A stretch of DNA of 41,698 nucleotides from Hyphomicrobiales bacterium (GTDB lineage Bacteria; Pseudomonadota; Alphaproteobacteria; Rhizobiales; Rhizobiaceae). The notes beneath the pieces were generated by a model. It searched no databases, was not told where the DNA came from, and saw only the letters and a list, made by a program, of their open reading frames with translations. The translations under genes and the position numbers were made by a program. Shown one piece after another: positions 29,762 to 37,337 of this stretch; within the stretch, counting starts at the first letter, position 1, and each line of letters opens with the position of its first letter. Where the stretch lies: the NCBI GenBank assembly GCA_030456445.1, contig JAKDNM010000018.1:1-41698 (forward strand), in the 5' to 3' direction.

Positions 29762-30271
29762 TCAGTCCGTCATCGCCAACTTCGCTGCCGTGCTCTGCCG
29801 ATGGTGCGCATGGCAGATGGCGATGGCGAGCGCATCGGCTGCGTCGTCGGTGTCGAAGCTGGCGCGCGGCATCAGCACTTTCACCATCATATGGATCTGC
29901 TTCTTGTCGCCGTGGCCAACGCCGATCACCGTCTTCTTCACGGCGTTCGGCGCATATTCGGCGACGGCCAGCCCCGCGAGTGCCGGCACCAGCATGGCCA
30001 CGCCCCGCGCCTGGCCAAGCTTCAGGGTCGCGACGGCATCCTTGTTGACGAAGGTCGACTCGACCGCGGCCTCGTGCGGCATGTGTTCATGGAGCACCGC
30101 CACCAGCCCGTCATGCAATTGCTTCAACCGCAAGGCCAGCGCGGCCTTGTCTTCGGAACGCACCGTGCCGGACGCGACGAAGCGCAGCGAATTGCCGAGC
30201 GTCTCCACGACGCCCCAGCCGGTCCGGCGAAGGCCGGGATCGATGCCGATGATGCGAATCGCTGCCGCCAT
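29762..30271 (-). CDS. ruvC: Holliday junction resolvase RuvC
   Basis: The 169-residue protein has the catalytic acids in [13 protein letters not shown] (Asp), [11 protein letters not shown] (Glu) and [18 protein letters not shown] (Asp pair). It cuts Holliday junctions symmetrically as a dimer after RuvAB migration. It is 55 bases downstream of the rcdA-like gene and ahead of the first toxin-antitoxin module. Confidence 0.96.
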   Translation of the reverse strand: MAAAIRIIGIDPGLRRTGWGVVETLGNSLRFVASGTVRSEDKAALALRLKQLHDGLVAVLHEHMPHEAAVESTFVNKDAVATLKLGQARGVAMLVPALAGLAVAEYAPNAVKKTVIGVGHGDKKQIHMMVKVLMPRASFDTDDAADALAIAICHAHHRQSTAAKLAMTD

Positions 30272-30326
30272 GCCGCCACTTTAGCGCGATCCGCACCGCA
30301 TGTGACCGGCGACGTTGTGCTAAGCT

Positions 30327-30854
30327 TCAGCCGCGGGCAAACGCGGTGTTGAGGAGCGTAATCTGCGCGGAAACAGGGTTGCCCGCCGGGCGTCCGTCGG
30401 CTTCCGCCTCGCAGCCGCCATAGATCTCGTCGTCCATGCGCCGCACGACCGACTGGAGGCTGAGGGAGCGGGCGACGATCTCCTTGAAGGCATCCGGCAA
30501 TTCAGGCCAGCCCGGCGCGGTCTCGTGGGCGGACGCGGTGTCGAGCCTGACCTTCGCTTTTTCGGCCGCGACCTGCTCGCGGGTCATCTCGCCGGAATTG
30601 GCGGCGCGCTGGAGGAGAAGCCAGGAAGCGACCTGCATCAGCCGTGTGGTGAGGCGCATCGATTCGGCGGCATAAAGCGTGGCGGCGACGCGCGACATCT
30701 TCTTCGCTTCCGCGCGCCCTTCCCTGTCGAGATATTCGGCGGCGCGCTCCACGAGGCCCATGCCTTCGTCGTAGAGCGGCTTGAAGCGCTGCGAGAATAC
30801 ACGTCGCTCGGCGAGGTTGATCGTCTTGGCGTTTTCCTTTTCAGGTTCGCCCAT
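30327..30854 (-). CDS. rcdA: DUF1465 protein, RcdA family (ClpXP adaptor involved in CtrA turnover)
   Basis: The 175-residue all-helical protein starts at ATG 30854 (MGEPEKENAKTINLAERR…). Helical segments FKPLYDEGMGLVERAAEYLD and SRVAATLYAAESMRLTTRLMQVASWLLLQRA match the DUF1465/RcdA family. In Caulobacter RcdA is an adaptor that delivers CtrA and other proteins to ClpXP. A perfect CtrA-type box lies 112 bases upstream (30966-30980), consistent with feedback in which CtrA promotes its own remover. The name is given by family; adaptor function here is inference. Confidence 0.75.
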   Translation of the reverse strand: MGEPEKENAKTINLAERRVFSQRFKPLYDEGMGLVERAAEYLDREGRAEAKKMSRVAATLYAAESMRLTTRLMQVASWLLLQRAANSGEMTREQVAAEKAKVRLDTASAHETAPGWPELPDAFKEIVARSLSLQSVVRRMDDEIYGGCEAEADGRPAGNPVSAQITLLNTAFARG

Positions 30855-30965
30855 TTCATGCCGTCCTTCGCCTGATACCGTCTCGCCGGCATTGGCCGCG
30901 CCGAGCGCTAGCCGATTCCGATTGCTCCAGCATGCTGCCGGGACGGCGCCAACGCAAGACCATGT

Positions 30966-30980
30966 TTAACAAAGGGTTAA
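30966..30980. promoter_or_regulatory. Predicted CtrA box upstream of rcdA
   Basis: TTAA, seven bases (CAAAGGG) and TTAA form a perfect match to the CtrA consensus TTAA-N7-TTAA. It lies 112-126 bases upstream of the rcdA start. Eight fixed A/T bases at the right spacing are rare in this GC-rich sequence. Confidence 0.6.
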
Positions 30981-31011
30981 TATGCTCGCCGAAGCCGGCA
31001 TCCCCGCCTGG

Positions 31012-31042
31012 GGTAAAAAAAAAGAGCCGCATAGGCGGCTCT
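31012..31042 (-). terminator. Strong rho-independent terminator
   Basis: On the minus strand AGAGCCGC-CTAT-GCGGCTCT (31042-31023) is a perfect 8-bp stem with a 4-base loop, followed by nine T (31022-31014). It ends the candidate small RNA and any read-through from the acyl-CoA synthetase gene. Confidence 0.85.
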
Positions 31043-31111
31043 CAGGAGTTTAACAGGGAGGCGTCAAACAAAGTGGCTCCAACCACTCGGTAAGAATCCA
31101 GATCACTGGAT
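31012..31111 (-). ncRNA. Candidate trans-acting small RNA, about 100 nt
   Basis: Between rcdA and the acyl-CoA synthetase gene the minus strand holds three consecutive perfect hairpins: ATCCAG-TGAT-CTGGAT (31111-31096), AGTGG-TTGGAG-CCACT (31087-31072) and the terminator at 31042-31023 with nine T. The single-stranded part between hairpins two and three contains CCTCCC and CTCCTG, which could pair with ribosome-binding sites. The loop TTGGAG could also pair. A -10-like TACTAA at 31121-31116 and a perfect CtrA box just upstream give a plausible start near 31111. No long frame is present. The layout resembles rhizobial trans-acting RNAs, but I do not recognise a named family. Confidence 0.5.
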
Positions 31112-31135
31112 GGACTTAGTAAACGCCCGTAAAGC

Positions 31136-31151
31136 TTAATGGAGGGTTAAC
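31136..31151. promoter_or_regulatory. Predicted CtrA box at the head of the small-RNA candidate
   Basis: TTAA (31136-31139), seven bases (TGGAGGG) and TTAAC (31147-31151) match the full CtrA consensus TTAA-N7-TTAAC. It lies about 25-40 bases upstream of the predicted small-RNA start, where a bound CtrA would overlap the -35 region. It is also 74 bases past the acyl-CoA synthetase stop. Confidence 0.6.
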
Positions 31152-31224
31152 GAACCGTCAGGTTCTTGCCGAAAATTGAAATTTTTCATGCCTTGCGCGC
31201 GGTTAACGCGGCAATGCCGGCGGC

Positions 31225-32868
31225 TCATCCTTCCCTTGCCATCTCTCTCAGCCGGAATTTCTGAATCTTGCCGGTCGAGGTCTTCGGGATCTCGGCGAAG
31301 AGGATCGCCTTCGGGCATTTGAAGCGTGCCAGCAGCGCGCGGCAATGGGCGATGAGTTCCTCCTCGGCAGCTGATTTTCCCGGCTTCAGCTCGATATAGG
31401 CGACCGGTGTTTCCCCCCATTTCTCGTCCGGCCGTCCGACGACGCCGCAGGCCGCCACGGCGGGATGCTTGTAAAGCGCCTCCTCCACCTCGATGGAGGA
31501 GATGTTCTCGCCGCCGGAGATGATGATGTCCTTCGAGCGGTCCTTGATCTGGATATAGCCGTCGGCGTGCATGACGCCGAGATCGCCCGAATGGAACCAG
31601 CCGCCGGCGAACGCCTCGTCCGACGCGGCCTTGTTCTTCAGATAGCCCTTCATGACGATGTTGCCGCGGAACATGACCTCGCCGATCGTCTCGCCATCCG
31701 CCGGCGTCTTCTCCATCGTCTTCGGGTCCATCACGGCCAAATCATCGAGCGCCGAATAGCGCACGCCCTGCCGCGCCTTGCGCCCGGCCTGGCCCGCCTT
31801 GTCCAGTTCGTTCCATTCCGTATGCCATTCGTTGACGACCGCCGGACCGTAGGTTTCGGTCAGGCCGTAGAGATGGGTGACCGCGAAACCGGCGTCGGCC
31901 ATGCCGGCCAGCACCGATTCCGGCGGCGGCGCGGCGGCGGTGTTGAAGGTCACCGTCTGCGGAAACTCGCGCTTGTCGCCATCGGCCGCGTTGATCAGCG
32001 TCGACATCACGACCGGCGCACCGCAAAGATGCGTCACGCCATGGTCGGCTATCGCCGCGTAGATCGCCTTCGCCCGCACCCAGCGCAGGCAGACATGCGT
32101 GCCCGCCTGCACGGCAAGCGTCCACGGAAAGCACCAGCCGTTGCAGTGGAACATGGGCAGCGTCCACAGATAGACGCAATGCTTGCCCATCCCGGCATGG
32201 ACCGTGTTGGCGTAGGCCATCAGCGCGGCGCCGCGATGGTGATAGACGACGCCTTTCGGGTTGCCGGTCGTGCCCGACGTGTAGTTGAGCGAGATGGCAT
32301 CCCATTCGTCGTCCGGCATCGACCAGGCGAAGTCCGGGCCGCCTTCGGCAAGAAACGCCTCGTAGTCGATGGAGCCGATGCGCGCGCCCTTCGGATAGGG
32401 TGCGTCGGCGGCATACTCCGGATCGTCGAAATCGATGACCAGCGGTCTGACTTTGGCCAGCTTCAGCGCCTCGGCCATGACCGCGGAAAATTCGGTATCG
32501 ACAATGACGATCTTCGATCCGGCATGGTCGAGCTGGAAGGCTATGACGGCTGCGTCGAGCCTCGTATTCAGCGAGTGCAGCACCGCCTTCGTCATCGGCA
32601 CGCCGAAATGCGCTTCGAGCATCGGCGGCGTATTGGCAAGCATGACGGTGACGGTGTCGCCCTTGCCGATGCCGCGTCTGGAAAGGGCCGAGGCAAGGCG
32701 GCGCGAGCGCGCGTAAAAATCGCGATAGCTGGTTCGCGAATTGCAGTGAATGATGGCGATGACGTCGGGATAGACCTTCGCGGCGCGCTCCAGGAAGGAA
32801 AGCGGCGTCAACGGCTGATAGTTGGCCGGATTCTTGTCGAGATCGGTTTCGTAGGGATTGGCGGACAT
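31225..32868 (-). CDS. Acyl-CoA synthetase (AMP-forming)
   Basis: The 547-residue protein starts at ATG 32868 with GGAGAG upstream. The adenylate-forming signature is YTSGTTGNPKGVVYHH; later motifs are GLTETYGPAVV, HSGDLGVMHADGYIQIKDRSK with the hinge Asp/Arg, and the C-terminal lysine in KTSTGKIQKF. It activates a carboxylic acid with ATP and couples it to CoA; length and sequence style fit medium/long-chain fatty acids, but chain length cannot be told. It stands alone; the small-RNA candidate lies just downstream on the same strand. Confidence 0.92.
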   Translation of the reverse strand: MSANPYETDLDKNPANYQPLTPLSFLERAAKVYPDVIAIIHCNSRTSYRDFYARSRRLASALSRRGIGKGDTVTVMLANTPPMLEAHFGVPMTKAVLHSLNTRLDAAVIAFQLDHAGSKIVIVDTEFSAVMAEALKLAKVRPLVIDFDDPEYAADAPYPKGARIGSIDYEAFLAEGGPDFAWSMPDDEWDAISLNYTSGTTGNPKGVVYHHRGAALMAYANTVHAGMGKHCVYLWTLPMFHCNGWCFPWTLAVQAGTHVCLRWVRAKAIYAAIADHGVTHLCGAPVVMSTLINAADGDKREFPQTVTFNTAAAPPPESVLAGMADAGFAVTHLYGLTETYGPAVVNEWHTEWNELDKAGQAGRKARQGVRYSALDDLAVMDPKTMEKTPADGETIGEVMFRGNIVMKGYLKNKAASDEAFAGGWFHSGDLGVMHADGYIQIKDRSKDIIISGGENISSIEVEEALYKHPAVAACGVVGRPDEKWGETPVAYIELKPGKSAAEEELIAHCRALLARFKCPKAILFAEIPKTSTGKIQKFRLREMAREG

Positions 32869-32960
32869 GTTTCTCTCCGGACGTCGCCGCTTTTTAAGCA
32901 TAGTCGCAAGGCGCAGTCATTGGGAGAATGGGCGAACTATTCTGCTCGTTCGGTACCTCG

Positions 32961-33086
32961 CATCATGCCAGGAAGTTCGGCGGTATGCATGAACACAGGG
33001 TATTTCCCGCGGCCGGTCATAATCTGCCGCAGGAGCGGCCTGATGATTGGGCACGCGCCGTCCTCGATGCGAGGGCGATGGCGAAC
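32961..33086 (+). pseudogene. Remnant of an alpha/beta-hydrolase C-terminus
   Basis: The plus-strand frame contains HARKFGGMHEHRVFPAAGHN followed by LPQERPDDWARAVLDA, which reads like the last 40 residues of an alpha/beta hydrolase: the catalytic His in AAGHN, then LPQE and the final helix. Upstream in frame there is no hydrolase core, nucleophile elbow or start with homology. The 246-base gap between the acyl-CoA synthetase and the permease therefore seems to hold a deletion remnant. A small functional peptide is unlikely. Confidence 0.45.
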
Positions 33087-33114
33087 GGCCGACCGCCGGC
33101 TTATGTGGCGAGCG

Positions 33115-33885
33115 CTACCAGACGGCCAGCGCCCCGTCCCAGATCAGTTTGAGAGACAGCAGGAACACCAGCCCGTAGCTGATCGGATAAAAGACCTCCG
33201 CCCGCATGCGCTTGATCACGGCCGCACCGGCGACCGTCGCGGCGAAGGCGATCGGCATCAGCACCGTGGCGGCGGTCAGATTGCCGGTGTCGAGTTCTCC
33301 GAGCGCGAAATACGGAATCAATTTCACCGCATTCACGACGGCGAAGCAGACGACATTGGTGGCAGTGTAGACTTTAGGGTCCTGGCCCAGCGGCAGCGCA
33401 TAGACCTGGTAGGGCGGGCCGCCCGCATGGGCGACGAAGCTGGTGAAACCCGAAACCATGCCCCAGAAAGCGCCGGCAAGTGCATTGTGACCGCGTGGAT
33501 GGTCACGTCCGGCATATTTCTGCCAGAACCACCTGATCACGAAGCCGAAGGCAATGACGCCGACGATCAGCTTGACCGCCGCCTCGGTGACCACGGCCGC
33601 GGTCAGCCAGCCGATGCCGATGCCGACGATGGCCCCTGGAATGAGATTGCGGAAAGTCCGCCAGTCGCGGCTGGTGTTGCGCCATGACCAGAGCGCCGCG
33701 ACATCCATCAAGATGAGGATGGGCAGCAGGATCGCCGCCGCCTGCACCGGCGGCATGGCGAGCGCCATAAGCGGCACGCCGACAACGCCCAGCGCTCCGC
33801 CGACGCCGCCTTTCGACAAACCGATGAGAATGACCGCCGGCACGGCCACGGCATAGAAGACGGGATTGTGCAGGAGATCGGTCAT
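33115..33885 (-). CDS. TauE/SafE-family membrane permease
   Basis: The 256-residue protein starts at ATG 33885, with about eight transmembrane helices. The glycine-rich start of the family is visible (IGLSKGGVGGALGVVGVPLMAL) and its inverted repeat in the second half (GMVSGFTSFVAHAGGPPYQVYALP). Members export sulfite, sulfoacetate or other organosulfur anions. There is no sulfur gene beside it, so the substrate is open. The neighbouring hydrolase remnant upstream is unrelated. Confidence 0.88.
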   Translation of the reverse strand: MTDLLHNPVFYAVAVPAVILIGLSKGGVGGALGVVGVPLMALAMPPVQAAAILLPILILMDVAALWSWRNTSRDWRTFRNLIPGAIVGIGIGWLTAAVVTEAAVKLIVGVIAFGFVIRWFWQKYAGRDHPRGHNALAGAFWGMVSGFTSFVAHAGGPPYQVYALPLGQDPKVYTATNVVCFAVVNAVKLIPYFALGELDTGNLTAATVLMPIAFAATVAGAAVIKRMRAEVFYPISYGLVFLLSLKLIWDGALAVW

Positions 33886-34076
33886 GGGCGGGCGCGGTTG
33901 AACGCGAGACGCATAACGGCATCCGGATCGTTTGGCGAGGTTGAATTGCCACCGGCCCGATTGCCCGAAGACGCCGGTCCGCCTGTTCAAGACGCACGGT
34001 CATGTTATATGCCGCATTCCGACCAAGATCGCTTCGCATAGGCTTGCGCCAGCACCGAGGCCCGATAAAGGACGCC

Positions 34077-34742
34077 ATGACGGCAACAGAAGAACCTAAC
34101 CGCTGCCGCATCGTTCTGATCGCGCCGCGGATCGACGATCCGGCAAAGCTGAAATCGCTCATCTCCGCCGCCGCCGAAGGCGGGGACGTGGCCTCGCTCA
34201 TCCTGCCGGCCTATGGTGACGGCGAAACGGCGTTCCAGCATCGCGCCGAAACCCTCGTTCCGGTAGCGCAGGCGCACGGGATCGCCGTCATGATCGAGGA
34301 CGATACGCGCATTGCGGGCCGCGTCGGAGCGGACGGCATTCATTTCGAGGGGCGCAAGAACGGACTGGAAGAACTGATCGAGAAATTCCAGGGCCGCATG
34401 ATGATCGGCACCGGCGGCGCCAAGAATCGCGACGATGCGCTTGAGCTTGGCGAGGCAAGGCCGGATTACATGTTCTTCGGCCGCTTCGGCTACGACAATA
34501 CGCCCTCGCCCCATCCCCGCAATCTTTCGCTCGGGGGCTGGTGGGCCGAGATGATCGAACTGCCCTGCATCGTCATGGCCGGGAACGAAATCGCCTCGGT
34601 CGAGGCCGTGGCCGCGACAGGCGCGGAATTCGTCGCGCTTTCGAGCGCCATCTTCGCCGAGGGTGAGGACCCCGCCGCGCAAATAGCAGCGGCCAATGTC
34701 CTGCTTCACGCGAAGGCGGCGCGTTTCGAGGCCGGCGAATGA
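34077..34742 (+). CDS. Thiamine-phosphate-synthase-like TIM-barrel protein
   Basis: The 221-residue protein starts at ATG 34077, with AAAGG upstream. It has the ThiE/TenI pattern: an early KLKSLISAAAEGGDVASLIL, middle DTRIAGRVGADGIHFEGR, then MMIGTGGAKNRDDALELGEARPDYMFFGRFG and a closing VALSSAIF. ThiE joins pyrimidine and thiazole phosphates. The usual 'iGvS.h' motif is GTGGAK here, and no other thiamine gene is nearby, so catalysis is uncertain. The stop overlaps the next gene by 4 bases (34739-34742). Confidence 0.75.
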   Translation: MTATEEPNRCRIVLIAPRIDDPAKLKSLISAAAEGGDVASLILPAYGDGETAFQHRAETLVPVAQAHGIAVMIEDDTRIAGRVGADGIHFEGRKNGLEELIEKFQGRMMIGTGGAKNRDDALELGEARPDYMFFGRFGYDNTPSPHPRNLSLGGWWAEMIELPCIVMAGNEIASVEAVAATGAEFVALSSAIFAEGEDPAAQIAAANVLLHAKAARFEAGE

Positions 34743-35707
34743 GGCGCTTCGCCAAGATCGCCGGCGTCGCCTTGCTATTCCTGGCGTTCGTGTCGGGAAA
34801 CGCCGTCGCGGCTGCCGACAGTCGGGGCGGCCGGGTGGCCAATCCGGCGACCGACGTCAATCCCCAGCGCTACGGGTCCGAACCGGCGGACGCTGCCTTC
34901 GGCGCCTACCAGCGCGGCCTCTACATAACCGCCCTCCACCTCGCCTTGCCGCGCGCCGAGAAGGGCGACGCGGCCGCGCAGACGCTTGCCGCCGAAATAT
35001 ACGCCCGTGGCCTCGGCGTGCCGCGTGACGAGAAGAAAGCGGCGGAGCTTTACGGCAAGGCCGCGGCGCAGGGCGTCGCGGCAGCCGAGTTCCAGTACGC
35101 GCTCTACCTCATGGAGGGCCGTGTCGTGCCGAAGGACGAGAAGCAAGCCGCAGAGTTGATGCAGGCGGCCGCCGATGCGGGAAACCGTCTCGCCGCCTTC
35201 AACTACGCACAGATGCTCCTGGAAAAGGACGACAGCGCCAAGGGGATGGAGAAGGCCTACGACTATTACGGGAAAGCGGCCGAGGCCGGTCTCGCCGACG
35301 CCCAATACGCGATGTCGCAGGCTTTCGCCAACGGCATAGGCGGCAAGCTAAGGAACGACGAGGAAGCGCGCCGCTGGCTGTTGCTTGCCGCGCACCAGAA
35401 TTACGATACGGCGGAACTCGAACTCGGCACATGGCTGGTCGAAGGGCGCGGCGGGCCGGCCGACCTGGAAGGCGGTTTCCGCTGGCTCAAACAGGCGGCC
35501 GAAGGCGGCAACGTCGCCGCCGAGAACCGCCTCGCCAAGCTCTATCTTAACGGCATCGGCACCAAGGCCGACAAGGTGGAGGCCGGCGCATGGTACGTGC
35601 TTGCCCGCCGCGCCGGCCTGAGCGACCCGCAGATGGACATATTCTACTCGGGCCTTTCCGCCGACGAGCAGAAGCAGGCGATCGAGCGCGCCAACAAGCT
35701 GCGCTAG
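34739..35707 (+). CDS. Secreted Sel1-repeat protein
   Basis: The 322-residue protein has a signal peptide ending at NAVAAA (about residue 26). About six Sel1-like repeats of 36 residues cover 75-300, e.g. [20 protein letters not shown] then [20 protein letters not shown]. These alpha-solenoids bind partner proteins; in rhizobia relatives such as ExoR act in periplasmic signalling, but this is not clearly ExoR. It overlaps the thiamine-type gene by ATGA, so the two are translated together. Function unknown. Confidence 0.8.
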   Translation: MRRFAKIAGVALLFLAFVSGNAVAAADSRGGRVANPATDVNPQRYGSEPADAAFGAYQRGLYITALHLALPRAEKGDAAAQTLAAEIYARGLGVPRDEKKAAELYGKAAAQGVAAAEFQYALYLMEGRVVPKDEKQAAELMQAAADAGNRLAAFNYAQMLLEKDDSAKGMEKAYDYYGKAAEAGLADAQYAMSQAFANGIGGKLRNDEEARRWLLLAAHQNYDTAELELGTWLVEGRGGPADLEGGFRWLKQAAEGGNVAAENRLAKLYLNGIGTKADKVEAGAWYVLARRAGLSDPQMDIFYSGLSADEQKQAIERANKLR

Positions 35708-35828
35708 CAAGCATTCGTGCAACAGCCTCCGGGCTCGGCTCTTGCCTCTTTCGGCGTTTTATGGTCTTGGACGTGCCGAAAATCGCCCCTGCGGGCGACA
35801 GGGCACAAATTCATCCGAAAGCAGCGAC

Positions 35829-36395
35829 ATGGCCAAGATCAACGGCAATGAAATCCGTCCGGGCAACGTCATCGAGCATAATGGCGGCCTGTGGGTCGCC
35901 GTGAGGACGAACGCCGTCAAGCCCGGCAAGGGCGGCGCCTACAATCAGGTGGAATTGAAGAACCTGATCGACGGCACCAAGCTCAATGAACGCTTCCGCT
36001 CTGCCGAAACGGTGGAGAAGGTGAGGCTCGAGCAGAAGGATTTTACCTTCCTCTACGAGCAGGACGAGGCACTCGTCTTCATGGACTCCGAGAGCTACGA
36101 GCAGCTTGAGCTGCAGAAGGATTTCGTCGGCGACCGTGCCGCGTTCCTGCAGGACGGCATGACGGTGACGGTCGAACTCTACGAGGAAAAGCCGATCGGC
36201 ATCTCGCTCCCCGATCAGGTGACGCTGGAGATCACCGAAGCCGATCCGGTCGTCAAGGGCCAGACGGCGGCGTCTTCCTATAAGCCGGCGGTGCTGGAAA
36301 ACGGCGTGCGCGTGCTGGTGCCGCCTTTCATCTCGGCCGGTGAGAGAATTGTCGTCGACACGAACGAGGTCGCCTATCTGCGCCGGGCGGATTGA
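35829..36395 (+). CDS. efp: Elongation factor P
   Basis: The 188-residue protein starts at ATG 35829. There are three beta-barrel domains: an N-terminal KOW-like domain with [15 protein letters not shown], where Lys34 at the loop tip is the residue modified by beta-lysine in EpmA-containing bacteria; a middle OB domain ([19 protein letters not shown]); and a C-terminal OB domain with [24 protein letters not shown]. It relieves ribosome stalling at polyproline, relevant to the proline-rich TolA encoded in this window. It stands between the Sel1 gene and an inverted repeat. Confidence 0.96.
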   Translation: MAKINGNEIRPGNVIEHNGGLWVAVRTNAVKPGKGGAYNQVELKNLIDGTKLNERFRSAETVEKVRLEQKDFTFLYEQDEALVFMDSESYEQLELQKDFVGDRAAFLQDGMTVTVELYEEKPIGISLPDQVTLEITEADPVVKGQTAASSYKPAVLENGVRVLVPPFISAGERIVVDTNEVAYLRRAD

Positions 36396-36401
36396 TAAGG
36401 G

Positions 36402-36498
36402 TATCGGCAGTCGGCAATAGGCAGTAGGCAGTCGGAATTAAGAGGGACGCGCTGCCGCCATATTCGACTGCCGACCTGCCGACTGCCCATTGCCGAAT
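36402..36498. repeat. Imperfect inverted repeat built from GGCAGT/CGGCAATAGGCAGT units
   Basis: The left arm (36402-36437) is made of tandem units such as TCGGCAGTCGGCAATAGGC and AGTAGGCAGTCGG. The right arm (36464-36498) is its imperfect complement (CGACTGCCGACCTGCCGACT…). Together they could form a long hairpin around a 26-base loop. It lies between efp and the inositol monophosphatase gene and may serve as a terminator or as part of a dispersed rhizobial repeat. Confidence 0.6.
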
Positions 36499-36516
36499 AA
36501 CGAAAGACGCTCCCCC

Positions 36517-37320
36517 ATGGCACGTTCCGCGCTCCTCAACGTCATGGTTCAGGCCGCCACCAAGGCCGGCCGGTCGCTCTCGCGCGACTTCGGCGAGGTG
36601 CAGAACCTGCAAGTGTCGCTGAAGGGTCCGGGCGACTATGTCAGCCAGGCCGATCGCAAGGCCGAGGAGATCGTCTACAACGAACTGTCGAAGGCGCGGC
36701 CCGGCTATTCCTTCCTCATGGAGGAAAGCGGCACGGTGAAAGGCTCCGACGACCAGCACCGCTGGATCATCGACCCGCTCGACGGCACCACGAACTTTCT
36801 CCACGGCATCCCAATCTTCGCCGTCTCTATCGCGCTGGAGCGTCAGGGCGTGCTCGTCGCCGGCCTGATCTACAATCCGGCCATGGACGAGCTTTATACC
36901 GCCGAGCGTGGCGGCGGCGCCTTTCTCAACGACCGTCGTCTGCGGGTCGCGGCACGCCGCAACCTGAACGACGCGGTGATCGGTACCGGCATTCCGCATC
37001 TCGGTCGCGGCGACCATGGCCGCTATCTGGTCGAACAGCGCAACGTCATGGGCGAAGTCTCCGGTATTCGCCGCATGGGGGCTGCCGCGCTCGACCTCGC
37101 CTATGTCGCGGCGGGCCGGCTCGACGGCTTCTGGGAGGACGCCCTGCATCCATGGGACATGGCGGCAGGCATGCTCATCATCCGTGAGGCGGGGGGGTTT
37201 GCCACCGACAAGGCGGGCGGGCACGACATTTTCGATACAGGCGGCATCGTCGCCGGCAACGACGCCATCCACGCCGCACTCCTCAAGGCGCTGGGGAAGC
37301 CGATCAAGGCCGCCGGCTGA
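36517..37320 (+). CDS. suhB: Inositol monophosphatase family protein (SuhB-like)
   Basis: The 267-residue protein starts at ATG 36517. Metal-binding motifs are MEES (Glu69-70), WIIDPLDGTTNFLHG (Asp86, Asp89) and the second half ALHPWDMAAGMLIIREAGG. It hydrolyses inositol-1-phosphate and related phosphates with Mg2+. In E. coli SuhB also joins the rRNA antitermination complex; whether that holds here is unknown. It converges on the DUF900 gene with 17 bases between stops. Confidence 0.92.
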   Translation: MARSALLNVMVQAATKAGRSLSRDFGEVQNLQVSLKGPGDYVSQADRKAEEIVYNELSKARPGYSFLMEESGTVKGSDDQHRWIIDPLDGTTNFLHGIPIFAVSIALERQGVLVAGLIYNPAMDELYTAERGGGAFLNDRRLRVAARRNLNDAVIGTGIPHLGRGDHGRYLVEQRNVMGEVSGIRRMGAAALDLAYVAAGRLDGFWEDALHPWDMAAGMLIIREAGGFATDKAGGHDIFDTGGIVAGNDAIHAALLKALGKPIKAAG

Positions 37321-37337
37321 GCGCCTCCAATCTCGTC

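Noticed and set aside
31465..33687. Open frame of 740 codons on the plus strand across the acyl-CoA synthetase and permease genes
   Set aside because: It is antisense to two recognised genes and crosses a gap with terminators; composition shows shadow-frame bias and no family motif.
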